Source: Pseudomonas fluorescens (lineage in GTDB: Bacteria; Pseudomonadota; Gammaproteobacteria; Pseudomonadales; Pseudomonadaceae). Taken from it: 64,000 nt of DNA. The notes beneath the pieces are model-generated. The model worked only from the letters and a program-made list of their open reading frames with translations, made no database searches and was not told the origin of the DNA. The DNA lies in the NCBI RefSeq assembly GCF_002837185.1, contig NZ_KZ477987.1, forward strand, positions 124,001 through 188,000, in the 5' to 3' direction. Below, in pieces: positions 43,874-52,626 of this stretch. Within the stretch, counting starts at the first letter, position 1; the number at the start of each line of letters is the position of its first letter. Made by a program: the position numbers and the translations under genes.

Positions 43874-45127
43874 TTACTTATCATCCGGCGTGAGCGTCGC
43901 CAGCCGGTCTGCCCGGATCTTGAAAAGCTCATCCTTCCCGGTCTGGTAGGTATCGATTTCCCACTGGGCTTGGGCGGCGCCTCGAAACATTTGTTCAAAT
44001 GGCTCAGCTTTTTCAGGCTGTTCGCACGCAAAATAACAGTTGGCCAAAGTTGCATAAATCCAACGTTTGTCGGGCCTCTCTAGGAAATTATCGGAACTCA
44101 AAACAGGCTGTAGCGACTTCAGAAGCATCTGACGGATCTTCTGGGCACACATGAAATCAAAAAACTTCTCCGAACGCGCAGACTGAACCTGCGCGCGAAA
44201 CTCGAAACACTGCGCCAGATTCTGCCCATTGTAATAGTCACGCTTGACCTCAAACCCTCGACGGTAATATTGAATCGAAGCATCAAGGGAAGATCGATCA
44301 CCCTCAAGTAACCATAGACGCTTGGTGATGGCCCCTGCAATGCCCACGGTTTCCGGGTCATTGGACTCGTCGGGATTCAGTTGTGTAATGATTTCGAAAG
44401 CTGACTGCAGAGCTGTGAGCTCGTCTGGCTGCTTGGACTTATAGGTGTTAAGCGCCAGCTTCTGGAGAATGTTAGGTTCCCCGGGCCTCATTTCGCGGGC
44501 AGCAGAAAACTCCCGGCAAGCCAGCTCATGCTTGCTTTGACGCATGAAAGTTTCACCATCGCGCATGTGCCGAGAGAAGCGCTGATGCGCCTCCTCTGCC
44601 TCACCAAGCAACTCTTCATATTCCTCATCAGACATACGAGGCGAAAGCAGTTTGGGCAGGTAGGTGTAGACCGGACTGTCAACAGCTTGAGCCGCCATTA
44701 CAGATCCGATGAGCGTCCCCAGATCTTTGACCGCCCTTCTAGCCTCCCGTGCCAAGATGTCATCACCGAAATGCTGATATCGAAAAGTACTGATGTGATT
44801 TAGATCAAAGTACAGTTTGCCCTGATCTTCATTCATGATGATGGTCGAGTTAGGTCTGAGTGCATGACGTACACCCAACTCATAAACAGCATTCACATTC
44901 CCTGTGGAAATGTCGGCAATTACCAAGTCCGCCCTGAGCAGCATCTCGTACATTTTGACATCGATGATGCCTGACTGCGTGATTTCATCAGCCCTGATGC
45001 ACCTCAAACCGTTGCCCGAAACGGCTGGCTCAATGATGGCCTCGTAGGTGGCGTCGAGATCTAGAACCCTACCCGTCTCATACTCAACTTTCTTGCCAAA
45101 ACCCATTACGACAAAGCATACCTTCAT
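43874..45127 (-). CDS. TIR-like/STALD sensor with TRAFs-binding (DUF4071) and TPR-like region
   Basis: 417 residues from ATG 45125-45127. Residues 1-130: Rossmann-like domain (KVCFVVMGFGKK, LDLDATYEAIIEPAV, CIRADEITQSG, LLRADLVIADISTGNVNAVYELGVRHAL) of the nucleoside deoxyribosyltransferase/STALD kind. Residues 175-417: helical repeats (EEAHQRFSRHMRDGETFMRQ, DASIQYYRRGFEVKRDYYNGQN) like the TRAFs-binding/DUF4071 domain known from animal ASK (MAP3K5) kinases. Such STALD-DUF4071 proteins are seen in bacterial conflict systems. Likely the sensor or scaffold of this cassette. Confidence 0.8.
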   Translation of the reverse strand: MKVCFVVMGFGKKVEYETGRVLDLDATYEAIIEPAVSGNGLRCIRADEITQSGIIDVKMYEMLLRADLVIADISTGNVNAVYELGVRHALRPNSTIIMNEDQGKLYFDLNHISTFRYQHFGDDILAREARRAVKDLGTLIGSVMAAQAVDSPVYTYLPKLLSPRMSDEEYEELLGEAEEAHQRFSRHMRDGETFMRQSKHELACREFSAAREMRPGEPNILQKLALNTYKSKQPDELTALQSAFEIITQLNPDESNDPETVGIAGAITKRLWLLEGDRSSLDASIQYYRRGFEVKRDYYNGQNLAQCFEFRAQVQSARSEKFFDFMCAQKIRQMLLKSLQPVLSSDNFLERPDKRWIYATLANCYFACEQPEKAEPFEQMFRGAAQAQWEIDTYQTGKDELFKIRADRLATLTPDDK

Positions 45128-45433
45128 CACAATATCCCATTCCAACAAGGGACAGGCTGACTGCCTCCCTGACGTCATTGAAAATTCGGTTAGATATTCC
45201 GGAGAACATCGACACGGAGGGGGCGCAGCTCAAATAGCCCGCGCTCATCAAGAAACCGGAAGCTGGCAACTCAAGGGCACGAAGATTCAACCCAAAGCGG
45301 CGGGCGGGTATAGTATCTGTAACCTAAGCTGGCCCCTTACCTTTTTTCGCATATCCATCTGCCATTGGCCCTAAACAGACTATCCTCCATCCCCTTGCCT
45401 TGAGCAATCCTGCCCTTCATCTCGGAGCTTATT
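45128..45433. other. Divergent promoter region
   Basis: 306 bases between the leftward TRAFs-binding/TIR/SLATT cassette and the rightward 185-aa gene. No gene, REP or clear operator seen; a GGAG at 45425 serves the rightward gene. Confidence 0.5.
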
Positions 45434-45991
45434 ATGGATGAGCATCGTGAAGCACCTGTTCGACTCGATTACTTCCGTTTGGTTAAACGTCTCAACCAGT
45501 ACCTAGCCAACCTCGGTGACGAGCGAATTGATGAGGATATTCAAGAAGCATGGGCAGGTTACTTCCAGGAAATGGCCATCACGCAGGAAGAAATTGACAT
45601 CATCGGACGTTGGTACAGCAGGCATTATACGGTCAGCCTCTCGATTCCGACTCTGCGCCGTTATGTAGAGCATCTTCGAGCACACTCTTTTTTGCCGGAT
45701 CAACGACTTGTAGATCAGGTTGAAAGTGATGCAGCCGCAATCCTTGAGATGTGCGCATCAATGGGGCTGGATGGCCACAGGCTCTCTGACGCACTCTTCC
45801 AGGCTGCCGCGTTGGTTCACCACGCCGTCTATCGTGCAAATTATCCAAACATCGATTCAGCTTGTATCCGCCATGAAATCGAGAGCCGCGCACGGCTCGC
45901 GGACTACTTCTCACGTGACATTTTGAATGAAGCTCAAAATGGATTCGGGGCCGCAGCGAAGATAGGCAAGGCTCTTTTTCCCCGACGCTGA
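45434..45991 (+). CDS. Hypothetical all-helical soluble protein
   Basis: 185 residues, CGGAGC upstream. Mostly helical, acidic N-terminal half (ERIDEDIQEAWAGYFQEM), His/Tyr-rich middle (ALVHHAVYRANYPN) and a short basic end (AKIGKALFPRR). No membrane segment or signal peptide. I do not recognise the family. Lies between the defence cassettes and the membrane-protein pair; GC is close to that of the host. Confidence 0.6.
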   Translation: MDEHREAPVRLDYFRLVKRLNQYLANLGDERIDEDIQEAWAGYFQEMAITQEEIDIIGRWYSRHYTVSLSIPTLRRYVEHLRAHSFLPDQRLVDQVESDAAAILEMCASMGLDGHRLSDALFQAAALVHHAVYRANYPNIDSACIRHEIESRARLADYFSRDILNEAQNGFGAAAKIGKALFPRR

Positions 45992-46397
45992 AATTCGATC
46001 CAAGCACAGCGGTTGTGTGCCATCACATACCAAGGCGAATGGCGCGCTTGGCCTATCGACTCTTTTGTCTACGTGGCAGTGTGGGACACAAAGCGTGTGA
46101 ACACGCAGCCAACACATTCCAATCACGCCGTGCTACAAGACGCTGATTGCTTGGCGGATTGACTATCTGGAGCAAACACCAGAATTCGCATACTCCCACG
46201 GTCGTTGAGGACGGCATCGTTGCAACCAAAGAAATCGAGCAGATCCCACCTCCACAGTCAGCACAGCACTATCCAGTCCCATCTTCACGTGACTTCGGTG
46301 TGTTCACCAGCACCGTGTCAGGATTGCGCAAACAATCGGACCAAACACGCTGTACGGTTTGATTGACCAGTGGGCTGGCCCATGCTCAGGTACCGAC
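45992..46397. other. 406-base stretch without a supportable gene
   Basis: Only short frames with no ribosome site; some His/Thr/Pro-rich translations look random. I see nothing definite here. Confidence 0.5.
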
Positions 46398-46805
46398 TCA
46401 ACGCTTGATATTCATCGTTTCGACGGCAAACAGGTATAGGGCGAACATCCGCACAAATTCGACACTGCCGAACAGCTTCAGGTTAATGGGATCGGCAACA
46501 TTCGACACGTACCAAAAAACTACGCACAGGCAGAACGTCAATACCACCCCACCCAAATAGGGCCCCCAGCTGAAAAGATCGTGGTCGGCAAGGCGGCTGT
46601 TCAGGTTGATTACACAGTGCACCCACGACACGACCATCACAGAGGCGAAAAATAAAAAGAAGGGCAGCAGCAAGCTGGTAAGGGAAAAAGGATCCTTGAT
46701 CGGCCCTCCCCCGTCAACGAATGTCGAAAGAGCCAGCGCTGCAAACACGTTCAGCAGCGGGCGAGACTTGATCCTACCCAAAGCATCTAGAAGATCCTTG
46801 AACAC
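46398..46805 (-). CDS. Small membrane protein
   Basis: 135 residues from GTG 46803-46805 with AAGGATC eight bases upstream. Four hydrophobic segments (LLNVFAALALSTFV; LTSLLLPFFLFFASVMVVSWV; WGPYLGGVVLTFCLCVVFWYV; VEFVRMFALYLFAV). Family not recognised. It lies behind another membrane-protein gene in the same direction, so the two may work together. Confidence 0.6.
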   Translation of the reverse strand: MFKDLLDALGRIKSRPLLNVFAALALSTFVDGGGPIKDPFSLTSLLLPFFLFFASVMVVSWVHCVINLNSRLADHDLFSWGPYLGGVVLTFCLCVVFWYVSNVADPINLKLFGSVEFVRMFALYLFAVETMNIKR

Positions 46806-46865
46806 TTATGTTTGATCCTTGCATGAGTTGAAACTTAGGCCCGCCTGCAAATCTGCGGTGGACCA

Positions 46866-47666
46866 TCAACGCTTTCGGGGACGGTTCTTTTGTTGACGAC
46901 GAATAGCTGCAGAGTGCTGAGATTTACGCCGTGCCATTTGCTGATTGAACGGCCCCAGCACTTTGTCCAGGTCTCCGTAAAAATTCGATTTCGACCTGAC
47001 AACCTCGGTGAAGAAATAGCGCTTAAAAGTAGAACTCTCAAAACGTCCATGCATCCAGCAGTGCAGCATAAAATTGCTGCTCAAAAAGAAGCAGAAGCCG
47101 CCGAACAAAATGGTCAGCTGCAAGTACAACGCTTGGTCCGTAGCCAGTTCACCGGATGAGTTTTTCACCAGCAACCAATACACAGCCGTAGTCGCTCCCA
47201 GTACCACACAGAACATGGGTAATAATGCTCTCTTGCGTATGGGCTGCCCGGCAACACTCACTTGCATACATTGGATTAAGGTATACAGGGCATTCACCAA
47301 AAAGGGGAATCCAACGAAAGCAATGTCGATACCTGAGAAAGCGTAGCTCACCGAATCCAGCCAATAGACACCGACTAATGCCAGCGCCGTAATCGCGGCG
47401 ACGATCAAATCCTTCTGTAGCGATTCAGCGTAATCAAGGTAAAGCCGACCATTTTTGCCCAAGCGCGAATGAACGTAGTCGACTAGTTCTATATACGCCA
47501 GCGGCCATAACGATGCCGTAAAGCCGACAATGTAAAAAGCTTTGAGCAGGGCAAAAAACTCAAAATTGTAAAGCAGTGCGAAAGGGTTGACCCTTAGAGC
47601 GAGGAACCCCCAAAAAAACGACACCAGCAGAAGCGGGTAGAAGAGGATGCGGTGCAAGTAACGCAT
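46866..47666 (-). CDS. Polytopic membrane protein with basic C-terminus
   Basis: 266 residues, AGGGA before the ATG. Six or so helices spread over residues 5-200, a loop of about 40 residues, and a strongly basic tail (QQMARRKSQHSAAIRRQQKN) likely in the cytoplasm and able to touch nucleic acid or lipid. No family recognised. With the downstream 135-aa gene it may form a two-gene membrane unit. Confidence 0.6.
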   Translation of the reverse strand: MRYLHRILFYPLLLVSFFWGFLALRVNPFALLYNFEFFALLKAFYIVGFTASLWPLAYIELVDYVHSRLGKNGRLYLDYAESLQKDLIVAAITALALVGVYWLDSVSYAFSGIDIAFVGFPFLVNALYTLIQCMQVSVAGQPIRKRALLPMFCVVLGATTAVYWLLVKNSSGELATDQALYLQLTILFGGFCFFLSSNFMLHCWMHGRFESSTFKRYFFTEVVRSKSNFYGDLDKVLGPFNQQMARRKSQHSAAIRRQQKNRPRKR

Positions 47667-47770
47667 GAATTTCCCTAGGTAACAGATCAGGAGTGCAATT
47701 GCCCGGGCTGGACGGCTAACGGCCCAGTGCCATAGATATCATCGCCAGCTATTCCCGAAAGTACGAGCTG

Positions 47771-48226
47771 ATGTCGATTTTGCAAAACCATCGAAAGGCT
47801 ATCGCTCGTCTGTTGATGCGCTGCCTGGTCGACTGTCAGCTGGCACCTCGCGACCTTGCCCAACCCCTGCATATCGTGCTTCCCCGCTGGGACGCCAAAC
47901 TGGGCAAGGCGATCGTTTCTTCATTCTTCTTTCGCGAAGCGCACAAGCTCGGTGCCCGGGTCACCGTGCTCACCGTACCGGAGCTGGTCGACCTGCATCG
48001 GCTCGATTTCGGCGTCGACCGGGTCATCCCTGTCGCTTGCGCACCCACGCTGACCGGGCTGGGCCCACTGGTACGGGAATTGGGATCGGTCGATGTGTTT
48101 GTCCACCTAGTTGGCCGTATCCAACCCATCGAGATGCTGTTCATCCGCTTACTTCAGCCCGCCCGGGTCTACTCGCTGGATGATGCCTTGCACTGCGTCA
48201 GCGGCAAGGCCTGTGGAACACAGTGA
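47771..48226 (+). pseudogene. Truncated family 9 glycosyltransferase (N-terminal third)
   Basis: 151 codons. HIVLPRWDAKLGKAIVSSFFFREAHKLG, VTVLTVPELVDLH and DVFVHLVGRIQP resemble the N-terminal half of GT9 (heptosyltransferase-like) proteins, which are usually 330-370 residues; the C-terminal donor-binding half is missing and the frame stops after SGKACGTQ. GC and codon use match the host, so this is probably a host gene piece left by rearrangement. The upstream end may also be shortened. Confidence 0.55.
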
Positions 48227-48414
48227 GGCTTAGGCTTGCCAACCTACGAGGGATGCCGAGCGCAGCCCCCCGCCGATGGAAATAGTTACAGAGGCTCCTA
48301 CGCGCAGCACTGAGTGACATCATGAACTGATCGGTGCGCCGGGCTGTTGCAAACGTCTTTTTCTAGACATGGCACAATGATGACCTGACCACCGCCTAGA
48401 TTGAGCAACGACGT

Positions 48415-48945
48415 TTGAGCACGGACACTCTCCTACCCAAGATTTCTGAAATAAAGGGCCAGCCCACTTGGGTTGATTGCCATCTTCCAGACCTCCGTAC
48501 TCTAGAGCGTGAGATGCGTACACAGGCTCTGGAAGAAGTAGTTGCGGCGACTAGCCATGAGGAAGCCATCGAAGTGACGGCTCAACACCTAGGATTTATT
48601 GACCCCGCTATCTTGTCCCTAACCGTCGAAACCCCAATGGGCGATGTAACGATTCTGCGCACCAGCATTTTTCATATTGTCGAAAAACGACTGGATGCCC
48701 GTGAGCGCTATGTGAGGTTGGCTTTAGATACGCTAACCGGTCCACTGGAAGTATGGAAAGTGGCTTTCACCGACGGAAGCGATCGCCTGGCTTTTATCGG
48801 AGCATACGAATCCAAACGGCAGATGCTGGTCAGCGTTGCGTTTTTCGAGGGAAAAATGCTGTGGAACTTCATGCACACCGACGCAAAATCGCTCAACAAG
48901 CATCGCCATGGACAGCTGCTGTACAAGCGCTACACACTTTTCTGA
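48415..48945 (+). CDS. Phage-derived PBECR-type nuclease-like domain protein
   Basis: 176 residues, TTG start 48415. From about residue 60 it has the PBECR (phage-Barnase-EndoU-ColicinE5/D-RelE-like) layout: ERYVRLALDTLTGPLEVWKVAF, RLAFIGAYESKRQMLVSVAFFEGKMLWNFMHT, HGQLLYKRY. Such domains normally sit at the end of Mu-like phage head-morphogenesis (F) proteins. Here the phage part is absent, so this is a detached domain left from a prophage, maybe still active as an RNase. The hairpin at 48959 terminates it. Confidence 0.6.
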   Translation: MSTDTLLPKISEIKGQPTWVDCHLPDLRTLEREMRTQALEEVVAATSHEEAIEVTAQHLGFIDPAILSLTVETPMGDVTILRTSIFHIVEKRLDARERYVRLALDTLTGPLEVWKVAFTDGSDRLAFIGAYESKRQMLVSVAFFEGKMLWNFMHTDAKSLNKHRHGQLLYKRYTLF

Positions 48946-48958
48946 AGGCAAAGAAAAA

Positions 48959-48979
48959 GGGCTACTTGGAAAGTAGCCC
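48959..48979 (+). terminator. Hairpin after the PBECR gene
   Basis: Perfect 9-bp stem GGGCTACTT / AAGTAGCCC, loop GGA, 14 bases after the stop, followed by TGAAATTTT. Confidence 0.7.
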
Positions 48980-49233
48980 TGAAATTTTAAGCTTGATATT
49001 CATATACACACCCTCAAGCAGGGGTGTGGAGGTCTCACCCTACGCTGATGTTCCAGCCATCGACGGGGTTCCTACACCAGTTATAGCCGCTGGAGGCAAC
49101 TGGTTTCGCGCTCAAGGACAATCATATACAAGGTGACACTTGTGTCAATCGAATTCGATGAATGGGCGTGATTTCCCTGGGCTTTTAGTGATCCCGAGAG
49201 AGTTTGTAACAGGTGAACCAGGCACAGAAAAAA

Positions 49234-49251
49234 GCCCCGCATGTGCGGGGC
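49234..49251 (-). terminator. Intrinsic terminator of the 38-aa gene
   Basis: Perfect stem GCCCCGC / GCGGGGC, loop ATGT, followed on the minus strand by six T. It lies 10 bases after the stop of the small gene at 49261. Confidence 0.85.
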
Positions 49252-49260
49252 CTGCAGCGG

Positions 49261-49377
49261 TCAAAGGTCGTCGTAATGGTCACGCAGCCAGGCAAAAACC
49301 CGGTAGCCTTGCGCTACCTTTACGAGCGCGCAGAAACTTCCCCACGCGGCGCGGCAACTCAATTTGAAAAGGCGCAT
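49261..49377 (-). CDS. Small 38-residue protein
   Basis: ATG 49375-49377, TGA 49261-49263. A strong ribosome site GAGGAAG lies six bases upstream and an intrinsic terminator begins 10 bases downstream, so the unit has all parts of a gene. The protein is basic and aromatic with an amphipathic centre (FCALVKVAQGYRVFAWLRD). It could be a phage leftover or a membrane-active peptide. No family recognised. Confidence 0.5.
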   Translation of the reverse strand: MRLFKLSCRAAWGSFCALVKVAQGYRVFAWLRDHYDDL

Positions 49378-50082
49378 AGGCGGCTTCCTCAAAGAAGCCT
49401 GACAACCGTCACCCTTACCGGGCAAAGCGACGGATACTGAAAGGGGTCAGCGCTTTCAGCGAGCCAGGTGTTTTTCGGCCCTTCCTTCCCGGCGCGTTTT
49501 CCAGACGCGGTTAAGGGGCCAGGGCATTACGTGCCCACGACTTACGTAATACCGCAAAACCTACGACAGAAAAAAGCACTTTAGTGTTTTTTTGAAATAA
49601 ATATGCAATTTCGCGTCAAGTCCTTGACTGCGCGCGCTCGTGACGTTCTAGGAATTTTCACAATGACGGCTCAATTTAGCCGAATATGGCTAGATACACC
49701 GCATTTTCGTGGAGTTCGGCGCAGTTCGCTGGTTTCCATTAACGATTCAATGAGGTTTCTATGAAGGCTTCTATACAATTCAATGAGCCTTACTGACCTA
49801 CGATGAAGCACCGTTATTATCCATGAACGTATTGCGCAATGGTGCAACCGTAATTTATGCTCAATTCGTCAGCGCTTTCAGCGAACCGCAAACCGAACTC
49901 CAATTCGGTACGCACAAATCAACCGCCCCTCCAACGGCGGTTTTTTTGTGCCTGTTTTCCCTACCGTTACGGGTCACGTTCCGTGGACAAAAAAAGGTCC
50001 CTGCACATCGTCAAAGTGTGGAGGCCTTTTTTACATAAGCGGCTTTATTGGTAATCCTGCAGGACATCCCCGTGCGGCGCGC
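49378..50082. other. 705-base stretch without a clear gene, phage-like debris
   Basis: Contains the inverted pair ATTACGT / ACGTAAT near 49526-49550, and the terminator at 49923. Frames here are short and lack ribosome sites. Probably remains of a prophage end. Confidence 0.45.
49923..49947 (+). terminator. Intrinsic terminator reading rightward
   Basis: Stem CCGCC / GGCGG with loop CCTCCAAC (pairing can extend) then seven T. No convincing plus-strand gene precedes it; it may end a small RNA or a lost gene. Confidence 0.6.
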
Positions 50083-50319
50083 TTATTCCTCCAGCGGCAC
50101 CAGTTGCAGCAGCGTTTGCGGTTTGGGTTCGGTCCTGGTCACGATCAGCCCGTCGACGGTGCCGGCCGCTTTGCCGTTGTAGTAAAACCTCCCGTCGTGA
50201 ATCTCACCAACTCGCCACGCGTCAGCCCCCTCGTAATACAGCCCCTTGCGCACAACGCCCATCCACTGGCGATCAAAGCGAAGCTCGTAGTTCTTTTCGG
50301 GATTGAACTGCTCTGTCAT
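50083..50319 (-). CDS. Small hypothetical protein
   Basis: 78 residues, AAGGAG upstream of ATG 50317-50319. Beta-rich with repeated aromatic/charged pattern (YELRFDRQWMGVVRKGLYYEG, WRVGEIHDGRFYYNGK, LIVTRTEPKPQTLLQLVPLEE). Host-like codon use. Not recognised; likely a phage-borne gene because the frame upstream is a broken phage-like gene. Confidence 0.6.
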   Translation of the reverse strand: MTEQFNPEKNYELRFDRQWMGVVRKGLYYEGADAWRVGEIHDGRFYYNGKAAGTVDGLIVTRTEPKPQTLLQLVPLEE

Positions 50320-50379
50320 TGCCTTACTCCTTGTCGTCCTGTTGGCCGTTCCTGGATGGAATAGCCAGCTCCTTTGTGT

Positions 50380-50579
50380 TTACTCCAGATCCGCCGCGCG
50401 GCGTTCCGCGTCAACATCGGCCAACACTTGGTGCAGAAGTGCGGCCCGCTCAGCCATCTGCTCGGCGTCCCGCTGCATCTGTGCCACAGAGCATCGTGCA
50501 CGTCGACCGCCTGGCCCTTCAATAGATCGCCGTAGCCTTCCAGTTCCCGGGCGTCGCTGACCTCGGCATAAGCCGCCAG
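50380..50579 (-). pseudogene. Frameshifted, 5'-truncated phage-like gene
   Basis: Two minus-strand frames join: AYAEVSDARELEGYGDLLKG in one, and AQMQRDAEQMAERAALLHQ then VLADVDAERRAADLE and a stop at 50380 in the other. The switch near 50,497 is a single-base shift. The helical, Glu/Arg-rich end looks like the tail of a phage coiled-coil protein. The 5' side is cut at about 50,583 where it meets the OLD-nuclease fragment. Confidence 0.5.
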
Positions 50580-50717
50580 TTATTGCGGGGTTTCCAGGAT
50601 AGTTGACTTGGAAGAGTCGCCTTTACCTATGAGGCAGAGGATGTCAGCTGGCGGTACGTTCCAGTCAAGCGCATTCACACCACGAAAGTTCTTGATCACG
50701 GTCTTTCTGATTTTCAC
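50580..50717 (-). pseudogene. Truncated OLD-family ATPase/nuclease, N-terminal fragment
   Basis: GTG 50715-50717 with AAGGA upstream begins VKIRKTVIKNFRGVNALDW, followed by DILCLIGKGDSSKSTILE, the beta strand plus Walker A of OLD-family (overcoming lysogenization defect) ATP-dependent nucleases. A stop comes just after the Walker A because the sequence is joined to unrelated phage-like DNA at about 50,583. OLD nucleases are anti-phage proteins of about 600 residues; this one has lost nearly all. Confidence 0.65.
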
Positions 50718-51223
50718 CGACCGGTATCCTTCTGAACGGCATCTATGAGCAATGGCGAAATCCGTCTGCAAGATGGAGTTTCGCTTTATCCACATCAGTG
50801 TAAACGATCAGAGGATTCTATTTGCCAAGAGCAATGGGCGAAGTGGTTCCTTGCCTTTTTTTAAAGGCAGCTCAACAACCATTTCGGATGGTTGAAAGGG
50901 TCGTTCTAGAGCGCCTGGAACACGCCCAAAGCCACTGAATTTCAAAACTGTAAATCCTCTTTGCAAAGCGCCGCTTTGCTATCGCGCTAACTGCGCGTGT
51001 CATGCAATGTGCAAAGAGAATCCCATATATGACTGCAAGAGAAAAAAAATCGACTCTGAAAACTAAGCTATTGTCTTGGCCGTCTGCAAAGACTCGACCT
51101 GTGTTTTTCGTACTTATCGTGTTGTTCAGTTCTCCAAGGCCACTGATTAACATCGACCAAAGCACTGCTATTCATCAAACACTCTACAATTTCCCGTCTA
51201 AGCACAAGGCAAAAACCACCACG

Positions 51224-51412
51224 ATGGACAAGACTGACTCTACGACAATCCAGCAGTATCTTGAATGGTTGGAGGCTCTGACGCAGCGACAAAATGCCGA
51301 GGTGCAATGCGAAGCCTCGGCAGAGTGTTTGGAGGAATTACGCCAGCAGGATGAATCCCTGAGCTCGCATCACCTAGACGGCATGACGAGCAACAAGCGA
51401 CCTCATCACTGA
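51224..51412 (+). CDS. Possible small coiled-coil protein
   Basis: 62 codons from ATG 51224; longer in-frame starts exist at 51029 and 51002, but that upstream translation (KTRPVFFVLIVLFSS) looks unrelated. The body is Gln/Glu-rich and helical (TIQQYLEWLEALTQRQNAEV). No ribosome site is obvious before 51224, so confidence is low. The 500 bases before it hold no other supportable gene. Confidence 0.3.
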   Translation: MDKTDSTTIQQYLEWLEALTQRQNAEVQCEASAECLEELRQQDESLSSHHLDGMTSNKRPHH

Positions 51413-51478
51413 TGTTTAATGGCTGCCTGCTGATCGTAGGCAGCCTGTTCAAAAGTATTCGAAATTGATGTAATCGCC

Positions 51479-52390
51479 CTAAACATCCCAAGCATCTTCA
51501 TCCATCAAGAAATTTGAGACGTATTCACGCTGCTCTGCGAGAGTTGGGTGGTCCAGAGCCCAGCCCAGATGGCAGCTAATGAACTCACCTTGCGCACCGT
51601 CGCAGTAGTAAGCAGCGCGCGCCTTCGCCAAGGTATATAAGTTGATGAGTCGAGCACGAGCATGCGACTTAAGGCGACCAAAGACCATAACGTTCGGATC
51701 ATCGGAAAATACCAATGCTTTACCTGGGGCGATGGCGATGATGAACAACAGGTTCTTCAGATAGTCTCCCCAGCGGGATGCGGGGTAATCAGAAGCAAGC
51801 AAGCATGGTAACTCCCAGCTGAACTCCTGCATGTGCGCTGCCACGAGACCATCTGAGAACGGCTGGTCAATTAACGGCAAAGTCTCGTTTTGGGCAAGCA
51901 ACACCAACGACACCACCCCGAGCGAATCACTCGACTTAAAGTAGTCGATAACATCATCGATTGAGCGATGCGAGAAGATCTGGTCGTCCTTCATCCTCTG
52001 CCGCAAGAGATCGAGTTCTGAGCGAACATCCATGGCTTTGAGGATGTCTGGATGACGAGCTTCCAACAACGTAAGGGTGTTCGCCAGTTGCCGACGATCG
52101 GCCAGATTCCAATCGTTAACTCTACTGCCACGTGCCTTCTCGATAATCTTATGACCAGCTTCGTCAATCATCGGGGTGATGTAGCTGGATTCGACCTCAA
52201 ATCCGCCATTTGCAAAGTCGATACGGTACAAATCCTGAATTGAAGCAGTGTGCTTTATGGCAACCGTCTTGATTTCCATCGCACCGCTTGAAGGTAAACG
52301 ACGATAGCGGAAAATTCTGCCATTCGTGTGTTGCCAAGCTTTGAGGAAGTGTTGGGGGATAAAGTGATGATTGCGTGGGGGATTCGACAT
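51479..52390 (-). CDS. DUF4238 protein
   Basis: 303 residues. Opens with the DUF4238 hallmark HHFIPQHFLKAWQ (residues 8-20), followed by RIFRYRR and the mixed helical domain up to SDDPNVMVFGR and a C-terminal LAEQREYVSNFL. The conserved His/Gln/Asp suggest a metal-dependent hydrolase or nuclease, but no activity is established. DUF4238 genes are frequent in mobile and defence islands. Stands alone; AT-rich flanks. Confidence 0.8.
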   Translation of the reverse strand: MSNPPRNHHFIPQHFLKAWQHTNGRIFRYRRLPSSGAMEIKTVAIKHTASIQDLYRIDFANGGFEVESSYITPMIDEAGHKIIEKARGSRVNDWNLADRRQLANTLTLLEARHPDILKAMDVRSELDLLRQRMKDDQIFSHRSIDDVIDYFKSSDSLGVVSLVLLAQNETLPLIDQPFSDGLVAAHMQEFSWELPCLLASDYPASRWGDYLKNLLFIIAIAPGKALVFSDDPNVMVFGRLKSHARARLINLYTLAKARAAYYCDGAQGEFISCHLGWALDHPTLAEQREYVSNFLMDEDAWDV

Positions 52391-52626
52391 TCAGTAAAGC
52401 TCTCTTATCCAAAAACACTGTAAGGCCGGATAGATGAAGTATTAGCAAAATGCCACTCCTTGTGTTTCCCGTATCCTAGGCGATGTCTATGCACAATGGG
52501 AATAGGAGGACGCGGAGCAGGCCATATCGCCTGAAAAAGAATTCTAGTTTGCATCCAACACCGGCTGCTTAGCTGAGAAAAAACCTAACGCAGTTTCCGG
52601 GATGAGTTGACCACTACTGAGAATCC

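Noticed and set aside
42480..45127. Classical Thoeris
   Set aside because: TIR proteins of ThsB type are present but there is no ThsA (Sir2/SLOG) gene beside them; the Sir2 at 57.8 kb is a CobB-type enzyme in another operon.
50872..51165. 97-codon minus-strand frame
   Set aside because: Mixed composition, no ribosome site, overlaps a stretch without coding character.
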